Notes: generated from the sequence alone by a model not told the origin. DNA of 64,000 bases from Prorocentrum cordatum (GCA_963575745.1 CAUYUJ010015687.1:1-64000), one strand, 5' to 3'. Numbered from the stretch's first letter, positions 11,901 through 21,099 are shown. A program made the numbers and translations.

Positions 11901-12867
11901 ACTCCTCGTATTCGTCGTAATCGTATTCTTCCTCCTCCAGGTATGAGTCTTCGTAGCTCAGGCCTCGCTCCCACTCGTAGTCGTTCGTGTAGTGCACGTC
12001 GTCCTTATGACCCTGCCCGACCAGCATCCTCTCAACTCGTTTCACGTCGCGCTTGTCGGGTACGGCTTCGGCTCCATATGTATCGAGTAGGGCCTTCTTC
12101 ACACTCATCCAACTGAGGCCATTGGCACATTGACTTCGCACCTGGGCGGCGCCCGAAGGTGGGACGGCCGCTCGTGAGAGGAGGTGCCAGCCCGCCAGCA
12201 TGTCGGGAATCTCCATGCCGACCTCCTTGAGCTTCCTCAGCTCTCGCTTGTGACGCAAGCAGTAGAGCTTCATCGTCTCCTTATCCTGGCGAGCGAACTT
12301 GCCGAAAAACTGATCTGTGCGGGCTGGCAGCTCGGTCTGGTTGTCGTACTTGTAGTACTCGTCGAGGACCTGGAACAGCGGCTTGAAGGCGTCCTCGGAC
12401 TCCAACTGATCCAGGTCGATGTCCTCCGTAGCCTCCGCGGCTTCACCCTGCAGCGAGTTCATGATCAAGAACGCGCCCTCGCTGATCGCGGTGGTGCCGC
12501 GCTTCCTGCAGCAGCGCTCGAAGACCTCCAGCTTTCGGCGAAAGACTCTGTAGCCGTCGGTCTTGAGCAGCTCGTATGTCGGTGCCGTCTTGGACAGGCC
12601 TGCGTCAAGGCCTCTTCCCCCACCGTCCCAGGCGGAACTCGCCCTCTGCCACCAATCGTTCCAGTCCCCGCCCTCGGCGTAATGACCCTCCACGGTGCTG
12701 TCGGGAGATGGCGGGACTCTGGACGTCTCCGCTGTCGGTGCGCTGCCGGCGGCAGCTCCTGCAGCGGCGGCCGCTGTGGCCGCGGCGCCAGGCGCCCTCG
12801 CGGGCGGCGGTGACGCCGGAGTGGCCTGCGGCCTCGGCGGACCCCGCGGGCGCGGGTCCGCTGGCAT
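5938..12867 (-). CDS. Copia-type Gag-Pol polyprotein with methyltransferase-like insert
   Basis: 2309 codons from ATG at 12867, no internal stop. Residues 1-70 are Pro/Ala-rich and about 95-275 are a Gag-like helical region. Residues 310-340 are an acidic Tyr/Glu run; about 395-420 are a Gly-Lys repeat, and I see no CCHC knuckle. The protease site reads SDGGATRP (D496), with Gly where Ser/Thr is usual. Residues about 740-950 resemble a cytosine methyltransferase: VFVDAGG near 747, FFAPPCKVWCSW with Cys801, YVEGPWSG at 853-860. The integrase has the HHCC finger (H997, H1003, C1031, C1034) and D1061, D1119, E1155, a perfect DD35E. The RT has D1651 and HVDD (D1766/D1767) in place of YVDD. RNase H has GYSDASWAS (D1938). 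A hydrophobic segment at about 2200-2232 could span a membrane. Confidence 0.95.
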   Translation of the reverse strand: MPADPRPRGPPRPQATPASPPPARAPGAAATAAAAAGAAAGSAPTAETSRVPPSPDSTVEGHYAEGGDWNDWWQRASSAWDGGGRGLDAGLSKTAPTYELLKTDGYRVFRRKLEVFERCCRKRGTTAISEGAFLIMNSLQGEAAEATEDIDLDQLESEDAFKPLFQVLDEYYKYDNQTELPARTDQFFGKFARQDKETMKLYCLRHKRELRKLKEVGMEIPDMLAGWHLLSRAAVPPSGAAQVRSQCANGLSWMSVKKALLDTYGAEAVPDKRDVKRVERMLVGQGHKDDVHYTNDYEWERGLSYEDSYLEEEEYDYDEYEEYDAEEYEEEADVAEELPQDVEEAQIACDEAYLSFVDAKRRVAEIAKSRGFYPIVAVAPDNNFQHGKGASRSAKPTGGKGKGRSKGKGKGKGTGSRQVFRPKVNIFNRPPTATPAGSTATGSTQQHGPRFKRFRGGGFVKPDSEHAAMVEDVETLEYANSTEEVYLMSTGKGISDGGATRPVMGDKIWAQWEELLRSRQLLHEVEYGKSDRRFRFGDGKTLEAKRSVTLNVWPFGVKKQITIHLVEGWTPLLIARPCMEEWGLVQDYRAGTFMMKDLPDKGWMKSERDEKGHFIIDLLGGAGRATDDAMNEGAPTEGEPSSDDSTDKESEAPPSESEDDSESSDVDPDAYYLETVTEFYDISDNDDVGSERTQEFSVAGSSESARPSTMDPDTYTDLALALEQACDGMKEMLRGPPPRKVWEVFVDAGGLSQALLEYPMVDVMQFRLEDGWDFSKPKVIKAFLRKIDVERPDDIFFAPPCKVWCSWQYVNASLSAERAAEIHEARVREEKTFLKLVRDSFVKQLSGGRHAYVEGPWSGAHWNTKTWKALPGHHCRLDQCRLGAKFPMKGVDMPYQKPTRLQSTNKEFVDHMGLRCECRGEHVTLRGKLAQQAQNYPAPMARRMAYLIAYQGMAADIDEIYTAEEVHKDIDAIEYTDVMQELMKRFNVSTIRAVKRAHVSLGHPSNAALANAMRHAGAPAEWIQCARLYQCEICLKRQRPRTVRVAVLPKAKRFNEVVSTDVYYVTWKTKERKILAMMDEFTRYEVDYPIAKETFKKEKKLFEKLWISWAGKPETMRMDMGGSHTSKKMHSWMSKHDIKLDLIPKGAHHKLGLMERNHAVRREQLSKYHMQFPDDSLKTALRMTASQRNLLRNVHGFSPAMLVLGTQPRVPGALTDEDFGLAEQSALVDPRSEVHEMMLRRVAAGAAFIEANCSRAVRAALLARSRPTRREYEVGEWVYIWRPEPSRGLEKCHWFGPALVVAVEAKPNEDDVLRTSVVWATHGRVIYRCTVEQLRPELPGEAREREGRRDDPDSPLSLIEKLRRALKRTKGTCNYRDLAEEGQTPQYDGNLDDMGDQPQARGPDVQETDTEEPGEALGAAAAATPEEAQPGDPGGVEAVDRDSPRSPAADDGAAASGSASSHAAPEPSRLHIETMAKRSVEEAEKLDGVPLSKRARLTWAKLNPPDEHATLLEEVDDEMLLMEESTETVYMLAFKRKAPTIVEGKLTPEEKEQFYAAKLEALEVFNQNDGWEPINEEDVDPAACCPLRFLLKWKMKDGQKVANARVLYQGFKHRDVAEGQLDKEAPTLSRLGRHTVMLWASLRKWRLFTADVKSAFLQAEDVSVRGLKLYASPTKEMREMLSQQIGLQPGQLLKMIKPCFGDPRSPKLWHYRSDEVTKEIGFRNHWLEDCLLLSLRPAKVEDDPFDVCSFEDQTYVVDGLIGKHVDDFIGCGEGVNCEDDLHTVLDNSECFQARLGALNQKFTFGKWDFGPSLIFTGGEVEQSLSTYAVTLKFEKYLHAVKPITIEKHRRADPTSALTPRELTSFRTLNGQLQWPAAQGVMIAAATVSFRAAATGNATVQDLLDANKDLRFLKANADVGLYFGFDKAWSELRVGGYSDASWASRLDGSSQGGYTIFVGPDDDLRNGNPTPFVGVEWASKKLVRLCRSSLSAEAQAAALGVDSLMWVEIYLTLSLRPDFKPDQAMLYLGESPFITDAKCLYDASRSATAGLGITEKRTAIEVKIVNEQMEEIGAVWKWVNTQQQMADGLTKLSARQQMADVLRRGVHALRYDPNFVAGKKLTKRAMEQREKELDQAGDDLADEFEAKPKEKPKQRKRHFGASGARLAATLAASGASSAAGELMKYTPSGVELFNTPAPDDWSDLITKLLMLGIVTCLILAFGCGFCAGVWWMHLTSKTTSADYKTLELETGQVPTRSTTAETATTGTSTKPIKQKKTRDMCCQAPTRYNLDLAQPRFQPLPEYAHGAFFS

Positions 12868-12900
12868 GGCGGCGGCGGTGGGGAGCCGGAGTGTGGATCT

Positions 12901-12916
12901 CCGGCTCCGCTACCAA
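12901..12916 (-). other. Primer binding site (initiator Met tRNA type)
   Basis: Immediately inside the 5' LTR the sense strand reads TTGGTAGCGGAGCCGG. TGGTA plus a GC/AG-rich acceptor complement is the form taken by primer sites for eukaryotic initiator tRNA-Met, whose 3' end is ...CUACCA. The exact host tRNA is not visible in this window. Confidence 0.72.
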
Positions 12917-13166
12917 TATCAACCGATGGTAGCACACGAAGTCTACTCGGGATTGTTCGTAAAGAATTGATAATCTTGATTATCGGCCGTATGAAACGAA
13001 ACGCAACCTTTTACATGACTCAGGGGCCCCTGAACATCAAACGGCGATGGTACATGGCAATCGAACAGCAACGCTGCAAACAATACTTCACGTCTGTGCT
13101 AATCTGCATACACACTGGCAAGAATAAACACTACACAAATTCGGTAGAACAGAAGTGATAACGACA
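12917..13166 (-). repeat. 5' LTR of the copia-type element
   Basis: 250 bp, 246 of 250 positions identical to the 3' LTR. It should carry the element promoter in U3; dinoflagellate promoters are too poorly defined for me to mark one. The polyprotein ATG lies 50 bp downstream of its inner edge. Confidence 0.94.
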
Positions 13167-13171
13167 CATAA
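13167..13171. other. Target site duplication CATAA (right)
   Basis: Matches 5295-5299 and is followed at once by GGAGCTCC, the satellite text that would have continued from the left part of the array. Confidence 0.85.
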
Positions 13172-14605
13172 GGAGCTCCACCGAAGGCCCCAGTGGCTGC
13201 GCCCGCATGCGGTTCCACCCCCCATTCTGGCACACCCCTCACACGCTTCGTGGCCCCATAGGGAGCTCCACCGAAAGCCCCAGTGGCTGCGCCCGCATGC
13301 GGTTCCACCCACCATTCTGGCACACCCCTCACACGTCGTGGCCCCCTCCACCGAAGGCCCCAGTGGCGCCCGCATGCGGTTCCACCCCCCATTCTGGCAC
13401 ACCCCTCACACGTTTCGTGGCCCATAGGGAGCTCCACCGAAGGCCCCAGTGGCTGCGCCCGCATGCGGTTCCACCCCCCATTCTGGCACACCCCTCACAC
13501 GTTTCGTGGCCCCATAGGGAGCTCCACCGAAGGCCCCAGTGGCTGCGCCCGCATGCGGTTCCACCCCCCCATTCTGGCACACCCCTCACACGTTTCGTGG
13601 CCCCATAGGGAGCTCCACCGAAGGCCCCAGTGGCTGCGCCCGCATGCGGTCCCCCCCCCCCCATTCTGGCACACCCCTCACACGTTTCGTGGCCCCATAG
13701 GGAGCTCCACCGAAGGCCCCAGTGGCTGCGCCCGCATGCGGTTCCACCCCCCATTCTGGCACACCCCTCACACGTTTCGTGGCCCCATAGGGAGCTCCAC
13801 CGAAGGCCCCAGTGGCTGCGCCCGCATGCGGTTCCACCCCCCATTCTGGCACACCCCTCACACGTTTCGTGGCCCCATAGGGAGCTCCACCGAAGGCCCC
13901 AGTGGCTGCGCCCGCATGCGGTTCCACCCCCCATTCTGGCACACCCCTCACACGTTTCGTGGCCCCATAGGGAGCTCCACCGAAGGCCCCAGTGGCTGCG
14001 CCCGCATGCGGTTCCACCCCCCATTTCGGCACACCCCTCACACGCTTCGTGGGTGGCTCCATGGGGAGCTTCACCGAACGCCCCAGTGGCTGCGCCCGCA
14101 TGCGGTTCCCCCTCCCCACCCCCCTCCCCCCCTCCATTTCGGCACGCTCCTCGCACGGTTCGTGGCCTCATAGAGAGCTCCACCGAAGGCCCCAGTGGCT
14201 GCGCTCGCATGCGGTCCCACCACCTTTTTCGGCACGCCCTTCACACGTCTCGTGGCCCCATAGGGAGCTCCACCGAACGCCGCAGCGGCTGCGCTCGCAT
14301 GCGGTTCCACCCCCCATTCTGGCACACCCCTCACACGTTTCGTGGCCCCATAGGGAGCTCCACCGGAGGCCCCAGTGGCTGCGCTGACATGCGGTTCCAC
14401 ACCCCATTCTGGCACACCCCTCGCACGCTTCGTGGCCCCATAGGGGGCCCCGCCAAAGGTCCCAGTGGCACTGCCCGCTTGCGTCCGCCACCACGCAGCA
14501 CAGCCCTTGTTCCCTGAGCTTCACCCGCCCAGAACAGCGCTTCGTAGCCCTATAGGGAGCTCCACCAAAGGTCCCAGCTGCGCCGCCCGCATGCGTCCGC
14601 CACCA
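13172..14605. repeat. 90-bp satellite array, right part
   Basis: About 15-16 more units of the 90-bp repeat that begins at 4806. They are nearly identical up to about 14040. After that the units diverge and lose the CATTCTGG block, with CCACCACC-type endings near 14490 and 14600. Decay towards the outer edge is typical of arrays homogenised internally. Confidence 0.94.
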
Positions 14606-14622
14606 CCCAGCACAATTGCGGC

Positions 14623-14661
14623 ATTCACAACTGCATATGGTTGGGTCCTTCGCCAGGCTAA
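14623..14661 (+). repeat. Conserved boundary module B, copy 1
   Basis: 39 bases: ATTCACAACTG then CATATGGTTGGGT and CTTCGCCAGGCTAA. An inverted copy at 36576-36614 matches at 37 of 39 positions and also sits at the edge of the satellite array. Similarity ends right after GGCTAA. Confidence 0.85.
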
Positions 14662-15105
14662 GTTGTTCTAAGGCTTCCATAATAAGGACTACTTTCTACA
14701 GATTATGTGTAAAACGGTCACCATGAATGATGATACCGTTGCCGTACCAATGAAATCCTGAATACAGAGCCTTCAATAACATCCCTTCGCAAATACTCCT
14801 CACTAAGAACCCCCCCCCCCCCCCAAACAACAAAACCTTACTACCGGTTCCTTGGTACATGTCCCTTTACCAAAAAATCCTCCGTAAAGATGCGTCACGA
14901 AGGATTCCTTAGTGCAGATTCCGGACTAAATATACCTCAGTAGGACTTCTTGCTAAGGGTTCCTTCTTGCAGATTCTTTACTCAGGATTCCTAAGGACAG
15001 ATTCATTACTAAGGACTCCTTGGTAGGGATTCGTCAATAGAGACTCGTCAATACAGGGTTCCTGAATAAGCAGCTTTTTTTGAATGACTCCTCAATAAAG
15101 ACTCA
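14662..15105. repeat. AAGGATTCCT-type degenerate short repeats (right block)
   Basis: Same loose motif as 4384-4660 (AAGGATTCCTTAGT, AAGGACTCCTTGGT and similar). It has a run of 16 C at about 14809-14824. No gene seen. Confidence 0.75.
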
Positions 15106-15330
15106 TTACACTGCTGTATTGCGATTAGCAGGCTGCCCCGCGCGGCTCAGCATTCTGTTGGCCTGACGATCCTGATTTCGTCGCCGGCTTGTAGCCTGCA
15201 TAGCCAAATTGGATTGCTGCGCCTCGTGCGTGGCCAGGATTTCAGGGCGCAGCTCCCCCATGGCCGGCGGCAGCGCTAGGCCTGGAGCATGTTGCTGCAC
15301 ATATTGATCCATGGGGGGAGTCAGATAACG

Positions 15331-16131
15331 CTAGTGAGGTATCTGTCCTGGCATGCCTGATGCATGCCCTGAGCCGCGTGTCAATTGCGACTGGTAGAAG
15401 TCGTCGGCCGTCGCCCGAACGCATGGATTTTCGGTCTGTATTCCCGCCCGCGGAATGCCACTCACCTGGGCATGGTAGTCAGGAAAGAACGGATGACCCA
15501 TTGGCGCTGCTGTAGGACGATCAGCAAACGTTGGATCGTAAGTCGGATGACTGAAGAATGCTGGCACGTAGCCGAACCGATTTGGATTGTCCGGTGAAGG
15601 ATTTGGATCCGGAACATACTCCCACGGCGGCGTCCATTTGGTTTTGGGGAGGCCAAAGCCAGCCCACCGCATGCTTTGAGCGGCCTCGCGTATCTGCCGG
15701 TGCATCCACTCTTGCTGACCAACTCTACTTCTCTGTATGGCGTATTGGTCAGGAGTGGCAGGTTGCCCCGCATGTGGACGTGGTGATGCAAATGGCGATG
15801 TCGCCTGTAGAACCTGGTAGAGCTGCGGATCCATCCGAATGCTTTGGAGCCTCGCCTGGGGGCTGTTGTTGCTCACAGCACTCTGTGGAATACCAAATGG
15901 TGCAGTCGCTCTGCTCATGGGAGCAAATGAGGCAGGTTGCCCTGCAGGTACTGGCAGTTGTTGAACATGAACACGCCGCTGATCGTTGACGTACAAAGTG
16001 TCGGAGGGCGTAATACCGCTTGGTGTAATGCCCGTCACATCGGCGCTCTGAGCCTGTGCCCATGATCCATCAGATCCCCCTGCAGGTGCCCCCGCATGAC
16101 ATGCGCCCATCATGGGCACAGTTGAGAACAC
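15331..16131 (-). pseudogene. 266-codon Pro/Gln-rich frame with AGQPA repeats
   Basis: Open from about 16131 (first ATG near 16113) to a TAG at 15331. It is low in charge and rich in Pro, Gln and Ala, with AGAPA once and AGQPA twice. A repeated GITPSGITPSD occurs near the start. A further 68-codon piece (15312-15106) with RAGQPANRN continues the same style. Unknown function. Confidence 0.4.
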
Positions 16132-16671
16132 GACCCCCTGAAGCGGAGGCGGATCGGGACACTTTAGGTTGCAGGGGGTATCTGGAAAATATTCAAAGAT
16201 GATGCATCGTTGCGGAACTCGTACGTATCATCAATGACACTCGGGAGCGGCTGATTGTCGCCCCGCAGCTATAACATATTTATGAATACCTGAACCACAC
16301 GACTATACTGACAAGTATGGCGAGGCAAGATCCCGATCAAATGGGCGATGTGGGAAAGAGAAATCCTGCCATTCCGGCCCGCTGTCATGACGATGTCGTC
16401 ATTAGCCGAGCGCCAAATCGGAATGTTATCCCAAACCAGGTTCTCCAGGCTGACCATGATCAGGACCTCCGAATCGACGCGTAGGCCGGACTGAATCCGG
16501 TTGCGCCAGGAAGGCATGGGCAGCCATGCACAAACTGTCTGCCCCTCTTCTCGATGGTGTCGTCGGCGCGGCATGATAATACAATGCAGAGAATACTCGG
16601 TCTATTCTCCCATTGCGTTCCATGAATGAAACAACAAGGTGCCCCAGGAGCGGGCAGGTCCGTAATTCTCA

Positions 16672-16697
16672 TATATATATACATATACATATATAAT
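16672..16697. repeat. AT/TACATA microsatellite
   Basis: Short ATATATATACATATACATATATA run between the 266- and 462-codon frames. The stretch 16135-16999 around it has only short, stop-broken frames. Confidence 0.85.
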
Positions 16698-17256
16698 GAC
16701 TCAGGGCACTTAATACCAGGGCTGCTGTGTCAGATAGTTGGACGGGTGAAGTATGTGTCGCAATTCATGTCGGAGTACTTCATCTTCTTGATCTGCAGCC
16801 TATTCCTTGTCATTCCTGGCTCATCTATCATGCCAACATGCTCCAGGACAGCATATGCCTGGTACGCCCAGGGATGGTCCTCGAGCACGTGGCGTACCGT
16901 GTCCAAGTGCTTAGAAATATATCTCTCGTATCATTACGCAGGCAATGCGTTGAGCGGCTGTGGTAATTCTGCCCACCCGTCGTACTCATCATGCGTCGTC
17001 ACTTCACGAATGGATCGGTCCGACAAATGGCATTATGAAATGGCTTGTGACGAAGGGCAGTTGTCAAACACTCAGGAACCTGACGTTGATCGTCGTACTT
17101 CAACTTCGGCCTGCGGCCATTCTCTGACCTGAGGATGTTCTCCAAATATTCCCTTTCAGAGTCAAACGTGAGTGCTGGGCGTTTCCGCAGGATGTTGCGC
17201 ACTGTTTGGCGCAGATGTGCACCTTGATCAGCATGGGCAACAGTGTCCATGACGTT

Positions 17257-18645
17257 TTACTGCACCACCATATATCGGCCAGATCCATCGCCAATCCGCG
17301 GATGATACGCTGGATTGATCGTCGTGCGGTTAGAAAAGCGCATCTTATCCCAGAGCTCTTCGCACTCCGGTGGCACCTCCAGCGCGGGGGCAGGTTGCCC
17401 CGCTGAGCTGCGAGCAGGTTGCCCCGCAGAGCTCTGAGCAGGTTGCCCCGCAGGACGTGGGGCAGCCTTTGGCGCTGCGGGCGCTGCTGCGCTCGCTGCC
17501 GATGCGGTGGCGCCAACAGATCCTCTGGGCGTCCTTGGAGTTCCTTGCGGGGTACTGATATCGAAGTCCTGGCGCTTCTTCTCCTTGGTGTTGTAGGGCT
17601 CGGCAGCCTTATTCCTGGGCACGCTCCTGGCACCTTTGGCGTGGTAGCAAGGAGCTTCCCAGTGCGCTGCGTGGAGGAAGCGCCCCGTGTACTTCCTTCC
17701 AGCGCGGGCGCCCATCCTGCCCTGTGCGCCCGACCTGGTGTAGGGCCGCGACGTGGCACAGGTTCCTTTGGGGTGGGGGGTGGGCGCGCTGGTGCCCTGA
17801 AATCTAGCTGTTGCGGCGGCCACTGCTGGTCCTCTGGATCGTTGTCGATCAGCAGGTGGCCCCGCATATCGCTGCTGCTTGCTGCCCCCAGAGTTGGGAT
17901 CACCTGGGCTCTTCCGTTTCTTTTTCTTGAAGTTAAGATGATCAGGGCCAAGAGATTGGCTTGATGAATCAGAAGACGAGGGGGGATCGATCGCCTCTGG
18001 TTTCGGCTTGGGAGGTACCTTTGCCGCAGCTCCTGCCGGCGCCCCAGGTGCATATCGTTTAGGATCTCGGTCAGGATTCGGATCGATACCACCTGGCCTC
18101 CTGAGGGCCATATGCTTCATAGGTACCTTGTCTTTCTGTGGAACTAGGTACTTATCGGCGTTTCGTATTTCGACTAGGCGTGTCGTTTTCCAGCCAATAG
18201 ACTGAGCACGGTAAACAATCCGCCTCCCAGGAGATAGATCCATATCTCTTGCGACAACCCAATCGGGGTCGATCGGAGTATCCGCACCACACGTAACGCC
18301 CGTAATGCCCGCGTCGCTTGGCTCACCGCCGTCAGGGGGCAGCGTCCGTAGAATCAACTTCTTCACAGCATCTTCGTCTTCACCAGCTTCTTGTTGGCTT
18401 TCTCCTTCTGGTTTAGGACCAGCAGGTTGCCCCGCGTGCCACTCGCGATTGAACTGCGCCAGATACTGAGTGGGTGTCAAATTATGCCGAATGGCTTTTG
18501 TCTGAGCTATCTCTTCACGAGTGGCGGGGTCGTAATCCTTTTTTCCGTCAGCTGCTCGCGATATGGCGTTTTGTCGGGGCCAGTACAGTGACCCCGACCA
18601 TCTCCATGAGACCAAACCCACTGTGTTATTTTGAAATTCGGGCAT
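17257..18645 (-). pseudogene. 462-codon Pro/Ala-rich frame with AGQPA repeats
   Basis: Longest piece of the region, from ATG at 18645. The N-terminal part (YDPATREEIAQTKAIRHNL) looks like ordinary protein. The middle has a DPDWVVARDMDLSPGRRIVY stretch and a Ser/Lys-rich part with KKKKRK, which could be a nuclear signal. The C-terminal part is Ala/Pro-rich with three AGQPA units in a row. I do not recognise the family. Confidence 0.45.
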
Positions 18646-18806
18646 CTTGATGGGCGCCTCATGGGGCAGCCGAGCCTGTGATCAGCATAACTGGGGCATG
18701 CGCAGCAAATCCCCTTGTAGAGCTTTCGGTCCTCGATGATGGCCCTTCTGAGATCGCGATTGACACTCTTTTCTTGCGATTTGGTTGGTCCCGCCTTTGA
18801 ACGCAT
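18507..18806 (-). pseudogene. Cys-rich fragment of the Gag-like region
   Basis: Basic start (MRSKAGPTKSQEKSVNRDLR) then a Cys cluster GICCACPSYADHRLGC. It overlaps the start of the 462-codon frame that begins at 18645, and the sensible reading passes from one to the other near 18600. Not matched to a named family. Confidence 0.4.
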
Positions 18807-19209
18807 GACATTGCCTGCGTCATCTCGTTTGACCTGGCGAGGAGAATGCCAGTGCCGGATTTAATGCTCGCCCCAGCCCATTCCCAACCAATGTGCCATC
18901 TGGTCTGCGGGCATGTGCTGACGAGCCAATCCGACTTCAATGTAACCTCTCAGACACGGTACTTCACCTTCTGGATATTCTCCTCCTCGGCGTCGGTCAT
19001 CTTGAGGCGGGTTTCCCCGCGGACGGCCCCTCGGGCTCGCGCGCGATCTGGCGAGGGACCGGGGGCTCGACCGCGACGCATCATGCGGTCATCGTCTCCC
19101 TGTTCGTCCTCCTCGTCCATTGGGGAGAGACGTGGATCGGCATGCTTCCTCATCAAGGGCGGGCGGCTCGGCGATCGTCTCGGGCTGCTGGCGGGCCGAT
19201 CTGGCGCAA

Positions 19210-19881
19210 CAAAAATTTTTGAAATTCTCCATTATGCCCAAGACCATATTGAACGCGCCCAGATAGATCACCAGCGTCGCGCGGGATTCCCCGCAAAGGA
19301 TCATCATATATAAATTCCGCGTTTGTCGGGTTCCCAATCACCCGAGGATAAAGCATTGCATGTGCTTCCTCGTCTGCTGCAGGAATGGTAGAATCTGAAT
19401 CCGCGAGTGCCCCCGCCACGCCAAAATCGCCTTCGACGGACACATGGAAGTTCTCGTCGAACTCAATATCTGCAGGTTGCCCCGCGATGGGTACACCCAG
19501 CCACTCTGCCAAGTCGATGTCGCTGTGGCCAGTGAACACCTCCCCGAACAGCTCGTCGGCGTAATTCTCGAGGGTCATACTGGCACTTGGATACCTGGCT
19601 GCCATGAAATGAACAATTGTGGCTGAGCCGTCGGCAGGGTCGGCTCGAAGCGACTCCCAATCAACATACTGTATGTCGGAGTCCGGTTGAGCCAGATGCA
19701 TTGACGGACCCCTGCCTCTTCCATCACCTCGGGGGCACTCGCGTCCGAAATGTTGTGTACTGTTACATATGTCGCACTCCATGGTTTTACCGCTGGCATC
19801 CTTGGGGTTGTCTCGCCGTCCTTTGCCTTTTACCTGATGTATGCCTACGGTTTCTGCCAGCGCCTGAAAACATTTCTTCAT
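19210..19881 (-). pseudogene. CCHC zinc-knuckle segment
   Basis: Starts MKKCFQALAETVG at an ATG (19881). It contains CDICNSTQHFGRECP, a C-x2-C-x4-H-x4-C knuckle as in retroviral-type nucleocapsids, which bind RNA. A short basic frame upstream (from 20029, KGKGKGRSEGKGK) runs into it in another frame. An acidic Asp/Glu-rich part with one AGQPA follows. The reading decays near 19230, and a plausible continuation is in another frame (19156-18950). Confidence 0.6.
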
Positions 19882-20399
19882 ACTGAGGTCCAGTGAGAGA
19901 CGCTAGGAATGCTAGCATGCCTCTACCATGCAGTCGCCGACGCTTACCTTTGCCTTCGCTTCGTCCCTTGCCTTTTCCTTTAAGTGTCCGTCGCGCAATA
20001 CGTCCTACCCTTCTGACGGGTTTCTTCATGAACCTCCGCTAGCGACGCTTGTGTTTATGATTGCCCGAAAATAACCATTGAGCTTGCTGCTCTTCCGCGA
20101 GGTATGTAGGCATATCAGATTAATCCAAGGCGGTAACTTCATCATCGGAAGACGCATCCGCATCGGTACCGGAGTCGAAGTCGGACTCGGCGGGTTGCCC
20201 CGCTGAGCCCATTAGGGCCATAACTTGCACAGGGGAAAGCGCGTCGGGCGGTCCCCCAGATCTGGCCCAGGGGCCTTGCGACCCCGAAGCCGTTCCGCCA
20301 TTCTGAGCCAGCAGCGTAGTGGTCTCAGTTGGAGGTATATCGTCGTTCCAGACATTGTTAGCAGGTTGCCCTGCGTTGGCCTCGCGTGGAAAGTCCCGG

Positions 20400-21099
20400 T
20401 TCGATGGCCGTCGCTATAGATTCCACCAATATTGCCAGGGCTTCTCTCAGCTATGTGAGCATGTGACCTCACGCATTCAAGCAGAGCGTCAATTTGTTCT
20501 TGGTCCCTCGGCATGCGGTGGTTCAGATGCTGCAGGAGTTGTTGTGGACGCGACGTCCCCACTCCAACAGCCCTGACTAGAATTACTGATAATATTTGGA
20601 AATTGGGGATGTTAAAGCCGGCGGATTCAGCTTCGTAGCGGGCTACTTCGAACCGTGCTAACGTATGGTCGATACGTTCTCCCGCATGGACTCGAAAGTC
20701 AATGAGAGCCGTGCCAGAGTTGAGTTGGCGTTCCTCTTCTAGGTTCTCGAAATTCGTACTGCAGAGGAACATGATGTAGGTGACGCCGTCGGTGTGGCGA
20801 CCGCCTATATTGACGCCAAAAGTGACGACTGCAGGGGGGACTCTCATGGCTATGGTCTGTGCGAGCCCTCCCAGACCGCGCTGCAGTGCGGCGGCCTGCT
20901 GGGAGGGCGTCATGTTGCCTGTGGTCACATTGATCCAGGCATGTACTTCGCGGACGAACTCGCGAAATGGTACTTGACCGGCAGGATCCCGCTGGAGGCC
21001 AGTCGTTCTAGCGTCGTCTCCGCCACGCATATGTCCTACCGCACGCCCAAGAGCGACCCATATGAGCCCAAATATAGTAACCCCAATACCCCAATCCAA
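20400..21099 (-). pseudogene. Gag capsid-like segment
   Basis: Reads FREFVREVHAWINVTTGNM, a long helical region with ERIDHTLARFEVARYEAESA, then a stretch ending HAHIAERSPGN. This layout (FR.FVREV..W, E.ID..L.RFE, LLQ.L, R.HAHI.E) is the one seen in capsid regions of dinoflagellate LTR retroelements. After about 20400 the plausible reading moves to another frame (NAGQPANNVW..., then SAGQPAESDFDSG, stop near 20120), so a frameshift lies there. Confidence 0.6.

Larger units (their letters stand above)
5300..13166 (-). mobile_element. Full-length Ty1/copia-type LTR retrotransposon
   Basis: 7867-bp element, sense strand minus. It has two 250-bp direct LTRs (5300-5549 and 12917-13166) differing at four positions, a primer binding site just inside the 5' LTR, one continuous gag-pol ORF (5938-12867) and a CATAA target duplication. 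Domain order is Gag, protease, methyltransferase-like domain, integrase, reverse transcriptase, RNase H and a C-terminal membrane segment. Integrase before RT marks the copia order. An intact ORF and 98.4% LTR identity indicate a young insertion. No purine-rich tract precedes the 3' LTR; that position is pyrimidine-rich on the sense strand. Confidence 0.95.
15128..20374 (-). repeat. Dispersed 14-bp hairpin repeat (12 copies)
   Basis: Sense-strand GCGGGGCAACCTGC or close variants at 15128, 15758, 15932, 16082, 17390, 17414, 17438, 17852, 18422, 19472, 20190 and 20361 (14 bp each). Each can fold as a 5-bp stem with a 4-base loop, mostly GCAA. All twelve read Ala-Gly-x-Pro-Ala in the local frame. 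Two related hairpins at 19007 and 19281 do not read AGxPA. I saw none elsewhere in the window. Confidence 0.85.

Noticed and set aside
13283-14517. Repeat-protein ORFs of about 290 codons across the 90-bp satellite
   Set aside because: 90 is a multiple of three, so any open frame repeats perfectly. Long frames exist on both strands, and the array is interrupted by single-base indels.
4806-14605. CRISPR-like array
   Set aside because: Direct repeats with a 90-bp period but no distinct spacers. The whole unit is repeated, and the context is eukaryotic with no cas genes.
19988-20050. Shine-Dalgarno-like CGGAGG before an ATG and tiny ORFs in the Gag-like region
   Set aside because: The window is nuclear eukaryotic DNA with spliceosomal introns. 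The purine run next to an ATG is most simply chance in a frameshifted gene.
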